Positions 50,240 to 59,133 of a stretch of DNA of 64,000 nt are shown in pieces. A model generated the notes under the pieces. That model saw only the letters and a program-made list of their open reading frames with translations. It made no database searches and had not been told where the DNA came from. Location of the stretch: the NCBI RefSeq assembly GCF_900155425.1, contig NZ_LT700190.1:603386-667385 (forward strand). The letters run 5' to 3'. The stretch's first letter is position 1. The number at the start of each line of letters is the position of its first letter. The translations under genes were made by a program, and so were the position numbers. The DNA comes from Parabacteroides massiliensis (GTDB taxonomy: Bacteria > Bacteroidota > Bacteroidia > Bacteroidales > Tannerellaceae).

Positions 50240-52189
50240 TTATTTATCTAATTCCGTCATGAGCATTTCCTTCATCTTATCCGCTCCCATGAATCCGACT
50301 TGGAAATGGGTTGGTGTGCCGTCTTTGGCGATGATCATATAAGAAGGGACACCCTGCACGCCGAATTTGTTGCAGATATATGTCCATTGTGCATCCGTCA
50401 TCCGGTAGTGTTCGCCTTTGATGTCCGGTATCATCTGTTCCCAAGTCCCTTTCGGTGAGTTTTCGCCGGCCAGGTAGAGGAAAACGATATCCTTGCCGAC
50501 GAAATCGTCCTTCACCGGTTCGGACTTTTTCATGGCTGCTATGCACGGACCGCACCAAGTCGCCCAGAAGTCGACAAACACGACTTTGCCGCGGTAAGGT
50601 GTGGTGATGGCGTTGAACAGTTCCTCGGCCGGGATGTCGGCAATGTTCACGCGGTTGACGGTGTAGCCGGATTTCTTTTTGTTCTCTTCGATAAGCTGCT
50701 TGAGTTTTTTGTTCATCTGGGTGAATGCTTCCTGGATGACCGGAGAGATTTTCCCCGCCAGCGCAATCTCTTCGTCGCTTAACGGACGGAATTCTTTTAT
50801 CGGCATGGAGAGGCGTTGTGCGGCAAGGAGGTCGAAAAGAATCCCCTTGTCTGTTCCCATAATCTTAATGAGATCGGCTGTGTTGTCGTAGACTTGTTCT
50901 CCGGTAGCATCGTTCTCTCCGGTGAAGTTCGTATATTGCAGGTTGGAGATCAGGTAAGTGAAAGAACCGTCATACAGCAGGTACGGGTCGTTGCTGACCA
51001 GTTCCGGTATAAAATCATAATATTCTATTGTCGGCTTCACTTTCTTGTCTTCGGGTATTACCGAGTCGCGTGGAATCTGATTGACAGTGCGATAAGCATA
51101 CTCTGTCATCCAGCTGACACTAAGCAGTTGTTCCGCCAGGTCTTTTTTCAGGCTGTTGTGCAGGAGCGTACGGTAAGCATCGCTTAATTCCGTATGGCTG
51201 TCCAATACGGCTTTTTCCTTCCGGTAGCGATCCATCCAGTAGGCCTTGAACTGATCTGCATTCATCGTGCTGATATCGGAAAACATCTGCATATAGTCTT
51301 CCTGGGTTTTGGGAGAGACGGATACATAACGAAGGGAAGAATTGCTGGATTCGTTGTTGAGAGCAGCCAAAGCCCCGGTGAAATAATATTTCTCTCCCAA
51401 TGATGGTTTGTCTTTTTGCTTTCTGGACTGTGAACGGCAAATCTCCGGCATATTGATTTCTACGAAAGTCGTTTCTCCCGGCTTCAGATATATCTGACCG
51501 CTCATAAAGTTGCTGGAAACGTTCAGGCTGGTAGGATAATACAGAGGAACTTCCAACGTGAAGTTTCCATCCGGTTGTACTGCGATGCTATATTCTTCCG
51601 TGCTCCCGTTCAGCAGGTTGAAATTCCAGGCACGTCCTTGTAGCTTCATTTCCGGTTTATAGTCGGCGATATGTCCTTTCAGCAGAGCCGTACCGTTTTT
51701 AAATTCCGGTTTTTCCAATACAGATGTTTCCGCCGGGTTCTTTTTCCCTGCCAGGGAAGAGTAGGCAGGCGAACCGTCCAGGTGGATGTTCCATATCTTG
51801 AAAGCTCCTTCTTCGTCCCCTTCGATAAAGTCAACGTTTTTCGTCTCTTTCGGCAATGGCGGGAATATCAGGCGGAAAGAGGTCTCTCCCGATTCGGGCA
51901 TCCAGAACTTCTCGCTCAGTGTGATGCCGTCTCCAGCCTTGATCGGATAGGTTTTGCCATCGGCCTGTAAGGTCGTTTCCTTTACGATCTGAATCCAGTT
52001 TTTCGGGAGGAAGTAAGCATCGATATAAAAGACTGTGGCAGTGTCGCTCAGTACGATTTTATCTATTTCCAGAGTTGTCGAGCTCCAAGCATCGAAAGCC
52101 GGTTGTTCGATCACGCGTTCCTGTGCCTGCAATCCTATGCAGCAGAAGAAAAGAAGGAATAAGTAAAGTCCATGATGTTTCATATTCAT
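50240..52189 (-). CDS. secreted TlpA-family thioredoxin-like protein with large N-terminal region
   Basis: 649 aa with signal peptide (L-Y-L-F-L-L-F-F-C-C-I-G-L-Q-A-Q). The first roughly 250 residues form beta-rich domains, followed by a helical linker (about 260-500). The C-terminal 145 residues are a TlpA/thioredoxin fold with V-D-F-W-A-T-W-C-G-P-C. It would act as a periplasmic disulfide reductase or exchanger. Multi-domain TlpA proteins of this size are common in Bacteroidetes; the substrate is unknown. M1 and M3 are both possible starts. Confidence 0.82.
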   Translation of the reverse strand: MNMKHHGLYLFLLFFCCIGLQAQERVIEQPAFDAWSSTTLEIDKIVLSDTATVFYIDAYFLPKNWIQIVKETTLQADGKTYPIKAGDGITLSEKFWMPESGETSFRLIFPPLPKETKNVDFIEGDEEGAFKIWNIHLDGSPAYSSLAGKKNPAETSVLEKPEFKNGTALLKGHIADYKPEMKLQGRAWNFNLLNGSTEEYSIAVQPDGNFTLEVPLYYPTSLNVSSNFMSGQIYLKPGETTFVEINMPEICRSQSRKQKDKPSLGEKYYFTGALAALNNESSNSSLRYVSVSPKTQEDYMQMFSDISTMNADQFKAYWMDRYRKEKAVLDSHTELSDAYRTLLHNSLKKDLAEQLLSVSWMTEYAYRTVNQIPRDSVIPEDKKVKPTIEYYDFIPELVSNDPYLLYDGSFTYLISNLQYTNFTGENDATGEQVYDNTADLIKIMGTDKGILFDLLAAQRLSMPIKEFRPLSDEEIALAGKISPVIQEAFTQMNKKLKQLIEENKKKSGYTVNRVNIADIPAEELFNAITTPYRGKVVFVDFWATWCGPCIAAMKKSEPVKDDFVGKDIVFLYLAGENSPKGTWEQMIPDIKGEHYRMTDAQWTYICNKFGVQGVPSYMIIAKDGTPTHFQVGFMGADKMKEMLMTELDK

Positions 52190-52344
52190 TTTGAATTAGG
52201 TGATTAGAATTGGAAATATACAAGTTTATTTGATTTGGAATCAATATATATATATATACGATTGTCTCGTAATTTGTAACATATCTTAATATGCAATGGC
52301 TTCTTCTTCCTTTTTTATAACATTTGAAAGGTCTGTTTTCAGGA

Positions 52345-52809
52345 TCAACCTTGGAGATGTTTGGTATAACGTCTTTTTAAAATTCTACTACAAATTCCGC
52401 ATCCTATCGCCAGAAGCAAAAAAGTAATAATTTTGACAGGGCTGGAATGTATTTCTTTTGAGTGATCCAAATAGGCTAATAAGTAGACCGGGAAAGCCAT
52501 ACTGAACATGAGTGCCAATATTCGCATAAACCGTGATAACAGATATAGCCGATATTCCGACCATTCTTTCATGTTTTTGCTGTCGATTTTGTGGTTGTCC
52601 GGTATAAACAATTGTTTTTGCTTATAATAATAGTTGGCTCCACCATAAACAGCGTAAGTAGATAATAGGGTCCATAGCGGAATCCCGACCATCAAATCTT
52701 CCGTATGCAAATAATCGGCTCCATACTTTAGATAAAAATAGAGGTTTAGTAAAATCCTGCTTATCAAAAACGTCGAGAATGATATTTTTATAATGACTTT
52801 ATTTACCAT
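52345..52809 (-). CDS. small membrane protein of unknown function
   Basis: 154 aa with about four hydrophobic helices (residues about 5-25, 42-60, 88-110, 125-142) separated by basic loops (K-Q-K-Q-L-F, R-R-Y-T-K-H). I recognise no family. It stands alone, convergent with nothing close. Confidence 0.5.
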   Translation of the reverse strand: MVNKVIIKISFSTFLISRILLNLYFYLKYGADYLHTEDLMVGIPLWTLLSTYAVYGGANYYYKQKQLFIPDNHKIDSKNMKEWSEYRLYLLSRFMRILALMFSMAFPVYLLAYLDHSKEIHSSPVKIITFLLLAIGCGICSRILKRRYTKHLQG

Positions 52810-52995
52810 ATATTCCTCCTTTCCTTTTATAGTGCAGAGCAGACAGATGCTACGTCTGCTGTTATGGATTGAAAAAAGTGTTGTAATATACGATTTTATT
52901 TTTAAATATGCGTACGGTCGAACCCTATTATTGTTGATGTGGTCTGTTTTCTTATGCGAAGGGAAACGATCGTGATAGCGATGTGTTTTTTTTCG

Positions 52996-53003
52996 TATGT
53001 TTG
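52996..53003 (+). promoter_or_regulatory. -7 box of the NudC-like gene
   Basis: TATGTTTG matches TAnnTTTG, 25 nt upstream of the ATG. Confidence 0.5.
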
Positions 53004-53028
53004 CGGTGTTTTTTAAAATCAGATATAT

Positions 53029-53802
53029 ATGGAAACAATAAACAGTGTACCTTTATATTGGTACGTTTTCTATAAAGACCAACTTCTGTTGCAAAAGAAA
53101 ACTGACGGTTATGCGATTCCTTGTACGATCGAAGCGCCTGTGACAGTCGCCCGTTCGCTTCCGGTCGAAATGCAAGACGGGACAATGGCGATGGCCGCCT
53201 TTACCGATGCGCCTTTGGTGGAGACAGACGTTTACCTGCCGATGGGACTCCGGGCCTCTTACGATCATATCGATCGCTACTTTTACGACCAGGCGGGAAA
53301 GGCATACGAGATTGTTTATTGGGATCAGCACAGCCGGTTTTGTCCTGTCTGCGGAACGCCGACGGTGTTGAAAGGGCCGATCGTGAAGAAATGTCCGGAT
53401 TGCGGAAACGAGATATATCCGGCAGTATCGCCCGCCATTCTTGTCTTGATCCGGAAAGGCGAAGAAATCCTCTTGGTGCATGCACGTAACTTCCGGGGTA
53501 CGTTTCATGGTCTCGTGGCCGGTTTTCTGGAAACGGGCGAGACGTTGGAGCAGTGCGTAGAGCGTGAAGTGAGGGAGGAAACCGGATTGACGATCCGTAA
53601 CATCACCTACTTCGGCAATCAGCCCTGGCCTTATCCGAGCAACCTGATGATCGGTTTTATTGCCGATTATGTCAGCGGTGAAATCAAGTTGCAGGATGAG
53701 GAGTTGAGCACCGGTTCGTTCTTTTCGAAAGACAACCTGCCGGAGATACCGCACAAACTGAGCTTGGCACGAAGGATGATCGACTGGTGGTTGCAAAATT
53801 GA
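53029..53802 (+). CDS. nudC: NAD+ diphosphatase-like Nudix hydrolase
   Basis: 257 aa, the usual NudC length. The order is N-terminal domain, zinc ribbon C-P-V-C-G-T then C-P-D-C-G-N (residues about 105-125), Nudix box G-F-L-E-T-G-E-T-L-E-Q-C followed by R-E-V-R-E-E-T-G, and the NudC-specific Q-P-W-P-Y-P-S-N-L-M. It hydrolyses NAD(H) to NMN and AMP and can remove NAD caps from RNA in homologues. It has its own promoter; the peptidase gene follows 37 nt later. Confidence 0.9.
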   Translation: METINSVPLYWYVFYKDQLLLQKKTDGYAIPCTIEAPVTVARSLPVEMQDGTMAMAAFTDAPLVETDVYLPMGLRASYDHIDRYFYDQAGKAYEIVYWDQHSRFCPVCGTPTVLKGPIVKKCPDCGNEIYPAVSPAILVLIRKGEEILLVHARNFRGTFHGLVAGFLETGETLEQCVEREVREETGLTIRNITYFGNQPWPYPSNLMIGFIADYVSGEIKLQDEELSTGSFFSKDNLPEIPHKLSLARRMIDWWLQN

Positions 53803-53839
53803 GAGTTAAAGAATTGGAATTAAATCATAAATCTTTATC

Positions 53840-55978
53840 ATGAAACAAACGACTTTGTTTATCTTTTGCTTGTTGGTGATGGCGTTCGGTGCGGGAAACG
53901 CTGCTTCGCAGGTGACACGTGCCGATTACGAGCGTGCCGACACGATCCTGAAATGTTCCGACCGGGTCTATTCTCCCGCTATCCGTCCCGAATGGATAGA
54001 CAGTTCCCATTATTTCTGGTATAAGAACCATGAGAAGGAAGGAGATTTCTTCTATCTTGTCAATGCGGAGAGCGGAAAGAAACAGCGTGCCGCAGATAAG
54101 AAAGGGTTGGCGGCATTCTTTTCCAAAAAGCAAAAGAAACTGGCCGAGTCTTTGTTGAAGGAAGAAGAAAAGAGGCCGGATCGCTGGCGCCGACGTGGAG
54201 AAGCTCCGGCTCCTGTCGTCTCGCCCGATAAGAAATGGGAAGCGTATGTGAAAGATAACAACCTCTATATCTCTCCTGTACGGGATGAGAAAGAGAAGGA
54301 TAAGCCGAAAGAAGAGATTGCCCTGACGATGGACGGCACGGCCCATCTGCGCTATGACGCTTGGTCGATCATCTGGTCGCCCGACTCCCGGAAGCTGGCA
54401 ACGGTGAAGGTGCGCGACGTGCAGGAACGCCGTATTCCGCTGATCGAGTCCAGCCCGTCCGGTCAGAAGCAGCCGATCCTGCAATGGCGCGATTACGCGA
54501 AGCCGGGCGATGTGTTGCCGGTTTACCTGCCGGCGCTCTTCGACGTGGAGGCACGGAGGCAGGTGGCATTGGATGTCGCTCCTTACGAAAACCAGTTCTT
54601 TTTGAACCTGACGGGCTGGCGGGAAGACAGCCGTGCCTTTACGTTCGAGTTCAACCAGCGCGGCCATCAGCGTTATGTCATTGGCGAAGTGAGCGCGGCG
54701 GACGGTTCCATCCGTCATCTGGTGGACGAGCAGGCAAAGACTTTTATCTACTATTACAACAACTACCGGTACGACCTCGACGACGGCAAAGAACTGCTCT
54801 GGATCTCCGAGCGCGACGGATGGCGCCATCTTTATCTCATAAACGGGACAGACGGGCAGGTGGAACGGCAGGTGACAAAAGGCGAATGGGTGGTTCGCCA
54901 GGTCGATCACGTGGATGAGGCGAACCGGGTTGTCTACTTCACCGCGTCGGGTTTCAACAAGGGCGAAGATCCTTATAACCTGCATTACTGCCGGATTAAC
55001 CTGGACGGGACGGGCTTTACCGACATGACGCCTGAGAACGGGAACCACCGTGTGTCCTTCTCTGCCGACCGTGCTTATTTTACCGATGTCTATTCCCGTC
55101 CCGACCTGCCGTCTGTCAGTCAGTTGAAGCGGACTTCGGATGCTTCTGTGGTTGCCGGATTGGAGAAGTGCGATGTGAGTGCGTTGCTGGCAGAAGGCTG
55201 GCTGATGCCGGAAGTGTTCTGTGCGAAAGGACGGGACGGACAGACGGATATCTGGGGGAATATCTATCGGCCGATGCATTTCGATGCTTCCAAATCCTAT
55301 CCGGTCGTGGAGTTTATCTATGCCGGCCCGCATGATTCGCATGTGGATAAGGATTTCAAGCCGGCCCATCATCTGGTATCCAAACTGGTGGAACTCGGCT
55401 TCATTGTCGTTTCGATCGACGGGATGGGGACATCCAACCGTTCGAAGGCTTTCCATGATGTATGCTGGAAGAACCTGAAAGATGCCGGTTTCCCGGATCG
55501 TATCGCCTGGATGAAAGCGGCAGGCGCGAAGTACAAGTATATGGATCTGGATCGTGTCGGCATCTATGGTTGGTCGGCCGGAGGTCAGAATGCGATGGCG
55601 GCCCTGCTGTTCCATAACGATTTCTACAAGGTTGCGGTCGCCCTTTGCGGTTGTCATGACAACCGGATGGATAAAATCTGGTGGAACGAACAGTGGATGG
55701 GCTATCCGGTCGACGCCTCTTACAGTGCCTCCTCCAATGTGGATAATGCCTATCGCCTGAAAGGCAAGTTGCTGCTGATCAACGGCGAATTGGACGACAA
55801 TGTCGATCCGGCTTCCACCTTGCAGGTCGTCAGCGCCTTGATGAAAGCCAACAAAAACTTCGAACAGCTTTATCTGCCGGGCAAGACCCACAGCCTCGGC
55901 GGTCCGTTCGAAATGCACAAAATGCACGATTTCTTCGTCAAAAACTTGCTGGGGCAGGAACCGCCGGAGTGGGAGTGA
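53840..55978 (+). CDS. DPP-IV-type S9 peptidase
   Basis: 712 aa. Signal peptide ending G-N-A-A-S-Q, then an N-terminal 8-bladed propeller (DPPIV_N, residues about 90-440) and a prolyl-peptidase domain. The nucleophile lies in G-I-Y-G-W-S-A-G-G-Q, the acid in N-G-E-L-D-D-N-V-D-P and the His in P-G-K-T-H-S-L-G-G. Periplasmic removal of X-Pro dipeptides is expected. A charged low-complexity stretch occurs around residues 75-130. Confidence 0.88.
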   Translation: MKQTTLFIFCLLVMAFGAGNAASQVTRADYERADTILKCSDRVYSPAIRPEWIDSSHYFWYKNHEKEGDFFYLVNAESGKKQRAADKKGLAAFFSKKQKKLAESLLKEEEKRPDRWRRRGEAPAPVVSPDKKWEAYVKDNNLYISPVRDEKEKDKPKEEIALTMDGTAHLRYDAWSIIWSPDSRKLATVKVRDVQERRIPLIESSPSGQKQPILQWRDYAKPGDVLPVYLPALFDVEARRQVALDVAPYENQFFLNLTGWREDSRAFTFEFNQRGHQRYVIGEVSAADGSIRHLVDEQAKTFIYYYNNYRYDLDDGKELLWISERDGWRHLYLINGTDGQVERQVTKGEWVVRQVDHVDEANRVVYFTASGFNKGEDPYNLHYCRINLDGTGFTDMTPENGNHRVSFSADRAYFTDVYSRPDLPSVSQLKRTSDASVVAGLEKCDVSALLAEGWLMPEVFCAKGRDGQTDIWGNIYRPMHFDASKSYPVVEFIYAGPHDSHVDKDFKPAHHLVSKLVELGFIVVSIDGMGTSNRSKAFHDVCWKNLKDAGFPDRIAWMKAAGAKYKYMDLDRVGIYGWSAGGQNAMAALLFHNDFYKVAVALCGCHDNRMDKIWWNEQWMGYPVDASYSASSNVDNAYRLKGKLLLINGELDDNVDPASTLQVVSALMKANKNFEQLYLPGKTHSLGGPFEMHKMHDFFVKNLLGQEPPEWE

Positions 55979-56013
55979 GGAGATGGCTGACTCCCATTCC
56001 GGCTGTCATAGCC

Positions 56014-57150
56014 TCATTCGCTTTGTCTTTTTAGTTGTTCGAAGGGGATTATCGTAAAGCCGATTTTTTCATACGGATTGTCTGTGCCATATTCATATAG
56101 CAGCCCGATATATCCGTTCCCTAAATTGGTCAGGTCCGAATAAGCGCTTGGCCCTGAATAGACTTGATAAGCATAGGGCCAGGTTTTGCCGTTGTTTTCA
56201 CTCAGTTTGATTGTCATCTTTTCTCTTCTGTCCGTTGAGGCAGGATTGGAAAACAAGATGTTGTGGCTGATCTTTTCCTTTTTCATATAGTTAAGCGTGT
56301 TCCCTTGGCAGATAGGTTCGATCAGTTCGGGGAGGTATGACATGGCGGAGAGCGTTTCTCCACCATCTGTACTGATTGCAAAGGAACGGCTTTTGCTCTC
56401 TTTTCGGTTGTAGTTGCGCATGTTCAGCATCAGGTATCCGTTTTTCAGTTCGACGACGCTGCTTTCATTGCCTCCGTGTTCGTTGACGACACCTCCGAGT
56501 TTCCAAGTTTCGCCTTTATCGTCGGAATAAATCAGTTGGGAATGATAGGTCTTCGTCCCTGCCACCATATGGTTGGCGGCAACCACTAACCGTCCTTTGT
56601 TCTTTTTACCTTGCAACTGGATTCCATGGCAGGGGCCTGTCGCATACCAAGTCCAATCGGGACGTTTGACAGAGGATGTGATGTCTTTGGGGGCAGACCA
56701 GTTTTTGCCGTCGTCATCGGAATGAAGGACATATACTCTCCGGCCGTCTTTGCTTGTCCCGTCGATGATCTGCGGCTCGTGGTCCTCGCCTAAATTCCAA
56801 CAGCAGACCAAGATGATACGACCTGTCTCCCGGTCTACGATAGGAGACGGGTTGCCGCAAACGTTGTCGCCGGCGTCCCATACCGTAATGGCGCGACTCC
56901 AGGTTTTACCTCCGTCTTCGGAACGTTTCACAACCAAATCAATATTACCTGTGTCCGAACAACTCTTTTTCCGTGCTTCGGCAAAGGCAAGCAAGGTTCC
57001 CGCTTTACTTTGGACGATAGCCGGAATACGGAAGCAGGCATATCCGTCCTGTCCTTGTTGGTAAACGTCTGTTGTCGTATTTGTTTGTGCTTGGGCAAAA
57101 ATCCCCGATTGCATCAAAACGAGAAAGCATATTACGATTATATTCTTCAT
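56014..57150 (-). CDS. sialidase (exo-alpha-neuraminidase, GH33)
   Basis: 378 aa with signal peptide ending G-I-F-A-Q-A-Q. The catalytic 6-bladed propeller has the F-R-I-P motif (A-C-F-R-I-P-A-I-V, about residues 38-46) and five Asp boxes (S-E-D-G-G-K-T-W, S-D-D-D-G-K-N-W, S-D-D-K-G-E-T-W, S-T-D-G-G-E-T-L, S-E-N-N-G-K-T-W). The late Y-I-G-L-L-Y-E-Y-G carries the nucleophile Tyr region. It releases terminal sialic acid from mucins or glycans. Shorter than many Bacteroides NanH enzymes because no extra carbohydrate-binding domain is present. No nan operon genes adjoin it. Confidence 0.9.
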   Translation of the reverse strand: MKNIIVICFLVLMQSGIFAQAQTNTTTDVYQQGQDGYACFRIPAIVQSKAGTLLAFAEARKKSCSDTGNIDLVVKRSEDGGKTWSRAITVWDAGDNVCGNPSPIVDRETGRIILVCCWNLGEDHEPQIIDGTSKDGRRVYVLHSDDDGKNWSAPKDITSSVKRPDWTWYATGPCHGIQLQGKKNKGRLVVAANHMVAGTKTYHSQLIYSDDKGETWKLGGVVNEHGGNESSVVELKNGYLMLNMRNYNRKESKSRSFAISTDGGETLSAMSYLPELIEPICQGNTLNYMKKEKISHNILFSNPASTDRREKMTIKLSENNGKTWPYAYQVYSGPSAYSDLTNLGNGYIGLLYEYGTDNPYEKIGFTIIPFEQLKRQSE

Positions 57151-57451
57151 GATTTTTTATTTATTTGCCAAATAAATGTAAAAGAAATATGATATGCAAT
57201 AATTGGATCTGTTTTTTGAGTAAATTAACGATCTATCTGTTTGTAATATAGCGGAATTACAGGTGTACGAGGTGAGTGTGTTTAGCCTGCCTGATTGCTT
57301 GACGCTACGAATATCAAGGCGTAGGCGATAGATATTATCTATGAGGAGAGTGGGACTTGGCCTTGTTTTTTTGCTTGTGTTTTTTTGCCAATAAAGAAAA
57401 AATATTTTTCTTTGCACGCGAAAAAAACAACAGCAAGGGTATTATACATAA
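57151..57451. other. divergent intergenic region between sialidase and fimbrial operon
   Basis: About 300 bp without a gene. The right end carries a probable promoter for the fimbrial operon. A small palindrome TAGATATTATCTA lies at about 57326-57338. Nothing else was noted. Confidence 0.45.
57385..57414 (+). promoter_or_regulatory. probable promoter of the fimbria-like operon
   Basis: TTTG at 57385-57388 and TTTCTTTG at 57407-57414 (7 of 8 to TAnnTTTG) are spaced 18 bp. Confidence 0.4.
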
Positions 57452-58186
57452 ATGTATTGGTTAAGTATCGCTGCGATACTTGCATTTTATAGCATTATAA
57501 AATGCAAGTGTTTAGATGTGAAATACTATGTGTGCAGGTGCACATTCTTCGTTTCTCGAAGGTCGCCTTATTTTAGGGTGATAGGCCTTTATTTTTTGTT
57601 ATTACCGTTTTTTACAGCCGTTTCCGCACAAGAAAAAGATTGTTCCTCTTTTTACATGGGAGTAAGGTCGAATATGCTTTATGATGCGCTGTTGGTTCCC
57701 AATATCGGCGTTGAGCTTTATTGGAAACAGAACTGGTCGGTGGCTTGTAATTGGATGTATGCGTGGTGGAAGAATGACCATCGTCATCATTACTGGCGTG
57801 TTTATGGAGGTGATCTGGAGGTCCGTTATTGGTTGAATAAGGCCGCAGAAAAGCCACAGAAAGGACATCATATAGGGTTGTATGGGCAGATGTTAACCTA
57901 TGATTTCGAGTTGGGCGGTGAGGGTGTTTTGGCTGACAAGTGGACTTACGGTTGTGGAGTCTCTTACGGGTATTCGCTTCCTGTGGCACGGCGTTTGAAT
58001 ATTGATTTTACGGCGGGTGTAGGCTACTTGCATGGTCTGTATAAAAAGTATTTGCCTGTTGACAACCATTATGTATGGCAGAGCACACACAAAAGAAGCT
58101 GTATCTTCCCGACAAAAGTGGAAATTTCTTTGGTATGGTTGATCGGAAACGAAAATCCAACCCGGAAGAGAGGAGGTCGGCGATGA
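57452..58186 (+). CDS. DUF3575 outer-membrane protein of a fimbria-like operon
   Basis: The frame is 244 codons from ATG at 57452. The true signal peptide seems to be at residues about 38-60 (Y-F-R-V-I-G-L-Y-F-L-L-L-P-F-F-T-A-V-S-A-Q), so a start near 57540-57580 (for example GTG) is more likely and would leave the hairpins untranslated. The body matches DUF3575: S-N-M-L-Y-D-A-L-L-V-P-N-I-G-V-E, E-V-R-Y-W-L, and G-C-G-V-S-Y-G-Y. The stop overlaps the start of the next gene (CGATGA). The family occurs with Bacteroidales fimbrillin operons. Confidence 0.75.
   Translation: MYWLSIAAILAFYSIIKCKCLDVKYYVCRCTFFVSRRSPYFRVIGLYFLLLPFFTAVSAQEKDCSSFYMGVRSNMLYDALLVPNIGVELYWKQNWSVACNWMYAWWKNDHRHHYWRVYGGDLEVRYWLNKAAEKPQKGHHIGLYGQMLTYDFELGGEGVLADKWTYGCGVSYGYSLPVARRLNIDFTAGVGYLHGLYKKYLPVDNHYVWQSTHKRSCIFPTKVEISLVWLIGNENPTRKRGGRR
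57463..57509 (+). promoter_or_regulatory. two overlapping perfect hairpins ahead of the fimbria-like operon
   Basis: Hairpin 1: AAGTATCG-ctg-CGATACTT (57463-57481). Hairpin 2: a 14-bp arm ACTTGCATTTTATA and its exact complement around a 4-nt loop (57478-57509). They share four bases, so they cannot form fully at once. They fall within the first codons of the open frame of the DUF3575 gene, which suggests the real start lies downstream and these are a 5' RNA element. Confidence 0.5.
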
Positions 58187-59103
58187 AACGGATTTGGTTT
58201 GGGGTTGTTTTCCTGTTTTTATTGATGGGGTTGATGGCTTGCGAACATAAGGAGTTGTGTTACGGCCATCCGCATTTTGCCACGGTACGGGTTGTGTTCG
58301 ATTGGACTAAAATCTCCAATCACGACAAACCGGAAGGCATGAGGGTTGTATTTTATCCGGTAGACGATGAAAGCAACACGTGGATATTCGATTTCCCTGA
58401 AGGAAAGGATGGGAAAATAGAAATTCCGGAGAATGATTACCGGGTGATTTGCTTTAATTACGATACCGACGGAATGGTTTGGATGGAGAGCGGCAGTTAC
58501 ACTCTCTTTACGGCCGATACGCGCGACACGAATTCGCCCGACGGCAAACAGATGGCTGTCACTCCCCCTTGGCTGTGTGGCGATCATATAGATGAGATCA
58601 GCCTCATAGACATTCCGGAAGGGACTGAAAGGGTGGTGCGGCTCGTTCCCGTAAATATGGTGTGCCACTACACCTATGAGGTGAACGGTATTCGAGGATT
58701 GGAAAGGCTGGTGGATTTGCGGGCTGCTCTTTCAGGCATGTCCGGTTCGCTTAACATGGCTGCCGACTGTTTGCCTGCCGATCTTTCAGAGAGTCTGTTC
58801 TTTGGGGGAATGGTTTCGCAGAATCAGATTGTAGGCGGATTCTATACGTTCGGATATTCTGCCCTTGACGGACAGCCGAATGTTTTCCGGCTGTATCTCA
58901 AGAACCGCTCCGGCAGCATGTCCGTATTGGAGCAGGACGTAAGCGACCAAGTACATGATGTTCCGGTTGTGGGACATGTCGGTGATGTGCATATAGTGTT
59001 GAATTTTGGTTATGAAATACCATCCGAACCCGGAAGTGACGGCGCCGGGTTTGACGTAGATGTTGATGATTGGGAGGATATAAATGTGGATATAATTTTA
59101 TAA
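58183..59103 (+). CDS. DUF5119-family lipoprotein (FimB/Mfa2-like position)
   Basis: About 306 aa from ATG at 58183, which overlaps the preceding stop and has GGAGG just upstream; the longer frame from 58075 overlaps DUF3575 and lacks a signal. The lipobox is L-M-A-C. The body starts K-E-L-C-Y-G-H-P-H, with V-V-F-D-W and Y-R-V-I-C-F-N-Y-D-T, the DUF5119 pattern. It probably anchors or caps the fimbria-like polymer of the downstream fimbrillins (context inference). Confidence 0.75.
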   Translation: MKRIWFGVVFLFLLMGLMACEHKELCYGHPHFATVRVVFDWTKISNHDKPEGMRVVFYPVDDESNTWIFDFPEGKDGKIEIPENDYRVICFNYDTDGMVWMESGSYTLFTADTRDTNSPDGKQMAVTPPWLCGDHIDEISLIDIPEGTERVVRLVPVNMVCHYTYEVNGIRGLERLVDLRAALSGMSGSLNMAADCLPADLSESLFFGGMVSQNQIVGGFYTFGYSALDGQPNVFRLYLKNRSGSMSVLEQDVSDQVHDVPVVGHVGDVHIVLNFGYEIPSEPGSDGAGFDVDVDDWEDINVDIIL

Positions 59104-59133
59104 GTGATATAGTTTTATAAGTATAAATGTGTT

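Noticed and set aside
53825-55927. 700-codon open frame opposite the DPP-IV-type peptidase
   Set aside because: Complete antisense overlap with a gene whose catalytic triad is clear; composition (many His, Arg, Gln) is typical of a shadow frame.
57452-57540. ATG at 57452 as the certain start of the DUF3575 protein
   Set aside because: The first 30 or so codons consist largely of perfect hairpin sequence, and a better signal peptide starts later, so this start is doubtful.
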